Source: an uncultured Pseudomonadota bacterium
GTDB lineage: Bacteria > Myxococcota_A > UBA796 > GCA-2862545
Direction of reading: 5' to 3'
Length of the DNA stretch: 64,000 nt
Assembly: GCA_903861005.1 (NCBI GenBank)
Contig: CAIOSP010000068.1
Location: 1 to 64,000, forward strand
Position 1 is the first letter of the stretch. Every line of letters starts with the position of its first letter. Shown piece by piece: positions 60,272 to 64,000 of this stretch. The notes under the pieces were generated by a model, which was given only the letters and a program-made list of their open reading frames with translations, made no database searches and had not been told where the DNA came from. Both the position numbers and the translations under genes were made by a program.

Positions 60272-61188
60272 CCCTGATCGACACTGAGATCGTGGCGCCA
60301 GAGGCGCGCTCGTTCGCAGAGAACGTGCGGCTCTACGTCGACATCGCGCGCCCCAAGGTGATGGCGCTCGTGGTCTTCACGGGCCTGCCGGCGTTGGTGT
60401 TGGGCAAGGACGTGTGGCCATCGCCGGGCCGCGCCTTCGCGGTGCTCGCAGGCACGGCCATGGCGGGCGCGGCCAGCTCCGCGTTCAACGCCTACATCGA
60501 GCGCGACTCGGACGCCTTCATGGCGCGCACGCGCAACCGCCCGCTCCCGGCGGCGTCTGTGCTGCCTTTGACCGTGGTCGCCTACGGCGCGCTGCTGACG
60601 CTTCTTTCTTCCGCGGTGCTCTACGCGGTGGGCGGCTTGCTGCCGGTGCTCGTCAGCCTGGCCACCATCGCCTTCTACGTGTTCGCCTACACGATGTGGC
60701 TCAAGCCGCGCACTCCGCAGAACATCGTGATCGGTGGCGCGGCGGGCGGGACGGCGCCGCTGATCGCCAGCGCGGCCATGGACGGCCACATCGGCCTCGG
60801 CGCGTGGATCCTGTTCGCGATCATCTTCCTCTGGACCCCGCCGCACTTCTGGGGCATCGCCATCGTCCGCCAGCGCGAGTACGCCGCGGCGGGCCTGCCG
60901 ATGATGCCGCACGTGGTGGGTGACCAGGGCACCCGTTGGCGCAGCCTGGGCTACACGCTCGCGCTGATTGCCGTGACGCTCCTGCCGGTCTGGCTTGGCC
61001 AGCTCGGTCGTATCTATGCCGTCGCCGCCCTCGGGCTCGGCATGTGGTTTCTCTGGCTTGTGGCGCGTCCTCTTCGGAGCCACCTGCACGCCGACGACTG
61101 GCGCGTTTTCAAGGGCTCCATCGCCTATCTTTCGATTCTGTTCCTTTCGATGCTCGTGGACCTCGCGGTCCCATGGGAGACGAACTGA
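60268..61188 (+). CDS. ctaB: Protoheme IX farnesyltransferase (heme O synthase)
   Basis: The 306-residue membrane protein is a UbiA-type prenyltransferase with about eight helices. The conserved acidic motif is NAYIERDSDAFMARTRNRPLP at about residue 73. FLWTPPHFWGIAIVRQREYA is typical of CtaB. It attaches the farnesyl group to heme B. The GTG start overlaps the ctaA stop, and the stop overlaps the coxB start by one base. Confidence 0.96.
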   Translation: MTLIDTEIVAPEARSFAENVRLYVDIARPKVMALVVFTGLPALVLGKDVWPSPGRAFAVLAGTAMAGAASSAFNAYIERDSDAFMARTRNRPLPAASVLPLTVVAYGALLTLLSSAVLYAVGGLLPVLVSLATIAFYVFAYTMWLKPRTPQNIVIGGAAGGTAPLIASAAMDGHIGLGAWILFAIIFLWTPPHFWGIAIVRQREYAAAGLPMMPHVVGDQGTRWRSLGYTLALIAVTLLPVWLGQLGRIYAVAALGLGMWFLWLVARPLRSHLHADDWRVFKGSIAYLSILFLSMLVDLAVPWETN

Positions 61189-62423
61189 TGTCCACCTCCT
61201 CCGTTCACGCATGGCTGCGCCGCGCGATGGCCGTCGTCGCTGCGGCCTCGCTCGCGGGCTGTGACGCCCTGCCGACCTTGTGGCCTGCCAAGGATGGCTA
61301 CCCCTACACCACGACGGATCCGATCTCGGACTTCGGCCTGCTCTCGCAGCACATCTACGTGACCATCACGGTGGTGGTGTGCGTGGTGTTCGTGCTGGTC
61401 ACCATCCTGCTCGCCGTCACGCTCATCAAGTTCGCGGACCGCGGCACGCCGGGCAATCCTGAGCAGGTCCACGGCAACATCGCGATGGAGATCGGCTGGA
61501 CCATCGCCCCGATCGGCATCGTGCTGTTCCTGATCGTGCCGACCATCCGCACGATCTTCCTGCAGCAGGACGCGGCGCCCATCGGCGCCAAGGACGAGAA
61601 CGGCCAGGTCCTCATGGGTGAGGACGGCAAGCCGCTCCGCCCCGCGGTCGAGATCAAGGTCATCGGCCGTCGCTGGTGGTGGCAGTTCGAGTACGTGAAC
61701 GAGGGCATCGCCACCAGCAACCAGTTCGCGATCCCCGACGATCGCCCTGTGTCGCTGTTCCTCACGTCCGACACCGTCATCCACAGCTTCTGGGCGCCCC
61801 GCATCGGCGGCAAGCGCGACGCGATCCCCGGCCGCGTGAACCGCATCTGGTTCAATCTGACCGAGGACATCGCGCAGGGCCAGCCTGACCACATCCGTGG
61901 TGAGTGCGCCGAGTACTGCGGCGAGGCTCACTCGCTGATGCGCTTCGAAATCCTCGGCCTGGACGGCGCGGACTTCGACAAGTGGGTCAGCGAGTACAAG
62001 GGCGCGCCGACGTTCGCCGACGCCAGCATCAAGCAGAAGGGCGAGGAGGCGTTCTCCGCCGCCGGCTGCACCGGCTGCCACTCCATCTCGGGCTTCGCCG
62101 GCGCCAAGGGCACGCAGGGCCCGAACCTGACCTTCCTCGGTGACCGTCGCTTCCTCGCGGCCGGCATCAAGGACATGTACCCGAATGGCCGCGCCGATCA
62201 GGCGACGGCGCGCGCGGTCCTGACCCAGTGGATCACGAACCCGAACTCCATCAAGCCCGGCACGACGAAGTCGGCGAACGCCTCTCGCGCGCTTGACGGC
62301 ATGAACATCCCTGCTGACGCGAACGGCGACGGCATCCTTTCGCCGGAAGAGTTCGCGCCCGAGAAGGTCGACGCCATCGTGTCGTACCTGCTGTCGCAGA
62401 CCTCCTCCTTCCCCCTCCAGTAG
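61188..62423 (+). CDS. coxB: Cytochrome c oxidase subunit II, lipoprotein with cytochrome c domain
   Basis: The 411-residue protein has a lipobox SLAGC (Cys25) and two transmembrane helices (about 55-80 and 98-122). The CuA cupredoxin domain has His199, Cys240, Cys244, His248 and Met251 (GECAEYCGEAHSLM). A C-terminal cytochrome c domain (about 280-411) has Cys294-x2-Cys297-His298 and a likely Met372 ligand. Residues 377-388 read like a canonical EF-hand loop. I chose the ATG at 61188, with GGGAGA at 7 bases; an ATG at 61173 is an alternative. This caa3-type design lets subunit II take electrons directly. Confidence 0.95.
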   Translation: MSTSSVHAWLRRAMAVVAAASLAGCDALPTLWPAKDGYPYTTTDPISDFGLLSQHIYVTITVVVCVVFVLVTILLAVTLIKFADRGTPGNPEQVHGNIAMEIGWTIAPIGIVLFLIVPTIRTIFLQQDAAPIGAKDENGQVLMGEDGKPLRPAVEIKVIGRRWWWQFEYVNEGIATSNQFAIPDDRPVSLFLTSDTVIHSFWAPRIGGKRDAIPGRVNRIWFNLTEDIAQGQPDHIRGECAEYCGEAHSLMRFEILGLDGADFDKWVSEYKGAPTFADASIKQKGEEAFSAAGCTGCHSISGFAGAKGTQGPNLTFLGDRRFLAAGIKDMYPNGRADQATARAVLTQWITNPNSIKPGTTKSANASRALDGMNIPADANGDGILSPEEFAPEKVDAIVSYLLSQTSSFPLQ

Positions 62424-62450
62424 TTCCACACCACTCCCCGAGAGTTCGTC

Positions 62451-64000
62451 ATGAGCACCGCTGCCACGCACGTCGCGACGCACGCGCACGTCGAGCACGA
62501 AGAAGAGACCGGCTTGTGGTCGTGGATCACCACGGTTGACCACAAGCGAATCGGTAAGCTGTACCTGATCTCGTCGCTGCTCTTCTTCGCCCTTGGCGGA
62601 CTTGAAGCGCTGATGATCCGCATGCAGCTCTTCCGGCCCGAGAACAACTTCATCTCGGCGCAGTTCTACAACGAGATGTTCACGATGCACGCCACGACGA
62701 TGGTGTTCCTCGCGATCATGCCGCTGTCGGCCGCGTTCTTCAACTTCCTGATCCCCCTTCAGATCGGCGCCCGTGACGTCGCGTTCCCTCGCATGAACGC
62801 GCTGTCCTTCTGGCTCTTCCTGTTCGGTGGCCTGTTCATCAATTCGTCGTTCCTGTTCCACGCGGCGCCGGACGGCGGCTGGTTTGGCTACGCGAACCTG
62901 ACGGGCAGCAAGTACAGCCCGGGCCACTCGATCGACTTCTGGATGTTGGGCCTCGCGATCCTCGGCAACTCGTCGATGATGGCCGGCTTCAACTTCATCA
63001 CGACGATCCTGAACCTGCGCGCGCCTGGCATGACGCTGTTCCGGATGCCCATCTTCACCTGGATGAGCTTCGTCGTTCAGTTCCTGGTGGTGATGAGCTT
63101 CCCGATGATCACCGTCGGCCTCATCCTGCTCATCTTCGATCGGAACTACGGCACCAATTTCTACTTCCCGCCCAACGGCGGCGACCCGCTCCTCTGGCAG
63201 CACCTCTTCTGGCTGTTCGGGCATCCTGAGGTCTACATCCTCATCCTGCCGGCCATGGGAATCGTCTCCGAGGTCCTCCCGGTCTTCGCCCGCAAGCCGC
63301 TGTTCGGCGCGCCGTTCGTCATCTTCTCGGGCATCATGATCGGGTTCGTCGGCTTCGGCGTGTGGTCGCACCACATGTTCACCGTCGGCCTGGGCCCGGT
63401 CGCGGACTCCGCGTTCGCGACCACCACGATGCTCATCGCCGTGCCCACCGCCGTGAAGATCTTCAACTGGATCTTCACGATGTGGGGCGGCAAGATCAGC
63501 TTCAAGACGCCGAACCTGTTCGCCATCACGTTCGTGTTCCTGTTCACGATCGGCGGCCTCTCCGGCGTCATGCACGCCAGCCCGCCCATCGACCTGCAGC
63601 AGCAGGACTCGTACTTCATCGTCGCCCACTTCCACTACGTGCTGGTCGGCGGCGCCCTGATGGGCCTGTTCTCGGGCATCTACTTCTACTGGCCCAAGAT
63701 GTTCGGCCGCATGCTGAACGAGCGCCTCGGCCAGATCTCCTGGGCGCTGTTCTTCATCGGCATCAACGTCACGTTCTTCCCGATGCACTTCCTGGGCGCG
63801 ATGGGCATGATCCGTCGCTCCTGGCAGTACCCGGCTGGTGCGGGCCTCGACATGTACAACCAGATGGCGACGGTCGGCGCGTTCTTCATCTTCTTCGCGG
63901 TGCTGGTGAGCTTCATCAACTTCGCGCGCGGCCTGATGGGCCACGGCGAGTTGGCCGGGGACGACCCCTGGGATGCGGCGACGCTCGAGTGGTCGATCCC
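62451..64000 (+). CDS. coxA: Cytochrome c oxidase subunit I, partial at the 3' end
   Basis: The visible 516 codons carry the haem-copper core. His80 (TMHATTM) is a low-spin haem ligand, His258 and Tyr262 (GHPEVY) are a CuB ligand and its cross-linked tyrosine, and His307-His308 are the other CuB ligands. HFHYVLVGG near 393-401 holds the remaining haem ligands. Glu260 in GHPEVY marks the D-channel end. The GHPEVYILILP sequence is that of an A-type oxidase. The reading frame is open at the window edge. It starts 27 bases after coxB at an ATG. Confidence 0.96.
   Translation, partial: MSTAATHVATHAHVEHEEETGLWSWITTVDHKRIGKLYLISSLLFFALGGLEALMIRMQLFRPENNFISAQFYNEMFTMHATTMVFLAIMPLSAAFFNFLIPLQIGARDVAFPRMNALSFWLFLFGGLFINSSFLFHAAPDGGWFGYANLTGSKYSPGHSIDFWMLGLAILGNSSMMAGFNFITTILNLRAPGMTLFRMPIFTWMSFVVQFLVVMSFPMITVGLILLIFDRNYGTNFYFPPNGGDPLLWQHLFWLFGHPEVYILILPAMGIVSEVLPVFARKPLFGAPFVIFSGIMIGFVGFGVWSHHMFTVGLGPVADSAFATTTMLIAVPTAVKIFNWIFTMWGGKISFKTPNLFAITFVFLFTIGGLSGVMHASPPIDLQQQDSYFIVAHFHYVLVGGALMGLFSGIYFYWPKMFGRMLNERLGQISWALFFIGINVTFFPMHFLGAMGMIRRSWQYPAGAGLDMYNQMATVGAFFIFFAVLVSFINFARGLMGHGELAGDDPWDAATLEWSI

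Noticed and set aside
61125-63944. A 939-codon open frame on the minus strand opposite ctaB, coxB and coxA
   Set aside because: It lies wholly antisense to four strongly conserved genes. Its product is Arg/His/Asp-biased low-complexity sequence without motifs, as expected from third-position GC bias.

Overview
The window is very GC-rich with dense, often overlapping genes, and it looks chromosomal. It resembles a myxobacterium-type bacterium (Myxococcota). The clues are two secreted proteins ending in a Cys/Gly + hydrophobic + Arg-rich tail of the MYXO-CTERM kind, many lipoproteins whose lipid-anchored N-terminus is followed by Asp-Thr-Asp repeats, and frequent GTG/TTG starts. I cannot place it in a genus. 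No rRNA, tRNA, IS element, integrase or CRISPR array is visible.

Layout. 0-4.1 kb (minus): acetyl-CoA synthetase-like gene, a fused E1 alpha-beta dehydrogenase and the start of an E2 gene (cut by the window edge). 4.3-5.8 kb (plus): DUF2892 protein, ECF sigma factor, zinc-finger anti-sigma factor, thioredoxin-like protein. 5.8-8.2 kb (minus): quinone oxidoreductase and M28 peptidase. 8.3-13.6 kb (plus): degenerate sulfatase-like membrane protein, xseA, lipoprotein, M50-like protein, HSL-type hydrolase. 13.6-15.4 kb (minus): Rieske lipoprotein and radical SAM protein. 15.5-22.1 kb (plus): glycosyltransferase, a secreted-protein cluster with a matrixin-type metalloprotease, and an ABC transporter pair. 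22.1-30.6 kb: PKD-like lipoprotein, proBA, a decayed WD40-like gene, lipoproteins, an orphan PAAR protein, class I fructose-bisphosphate aldolase, a uracil-DNA-glycosylase-fold protein and a ChaN-like protein. 30.6-36.2 kb: Gly/His/Asp-repeat secreted protein, TlpA-like lipoprotein, sugar epimerase, O-acyltransferase and a DTD lipoprotein.

36.4-42.0 kb is a tightly packed nine-gene minus-strand operon: thioredoxin, small helical protein, HAD phosphatase, FAD oxidoreductase, O-methyltransferase, two glycosyltransferases and a small acidic protein. Then come a GH3 glycosidase, two lipoproteins, an HTTM-family membrane protein with its partner, and a 5'-truncated hybrid histidine kinase remnant in frame behind the HTTM stop codon. 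48.4-52.7 kb holds class II DAHP synthase, a THUMP-type rRNA methyltransferase with a Lys-Pro-Ser-Gly repeat tail at its N-terminus, and a second MYXO-CTERM protein followed by a clear intrinsic terminator. 52.9-59.2 kb (minus) is a five-gene operon: two M16 peptidase-family subunits, an aconitase-family enzyme with its swivel domain at the N-terminus, exonuclease III and a methyltransferase. 59.3-64 kb (plus) is the cytochrome oxidase operon ctaA-ctaB-coxB-coxA (coxA cut by the window edge), with a promoter candidate and a 7-7-7 inverted repeat in front.

Most of the window is housekeeping and cell-envelope metabolism of an aerobic, predatory- or saprophytic-type bacterium. No single well-defined novel defence or mobile system is visible. 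The most unusual items are an EF-hand-like loop inside the cytochrome c domain of CoxB, the domain order of the aconitase-family enzyme, the HTTM/kinase junction, the decayed WD40-like gene and the lineage-style repeat tethers.
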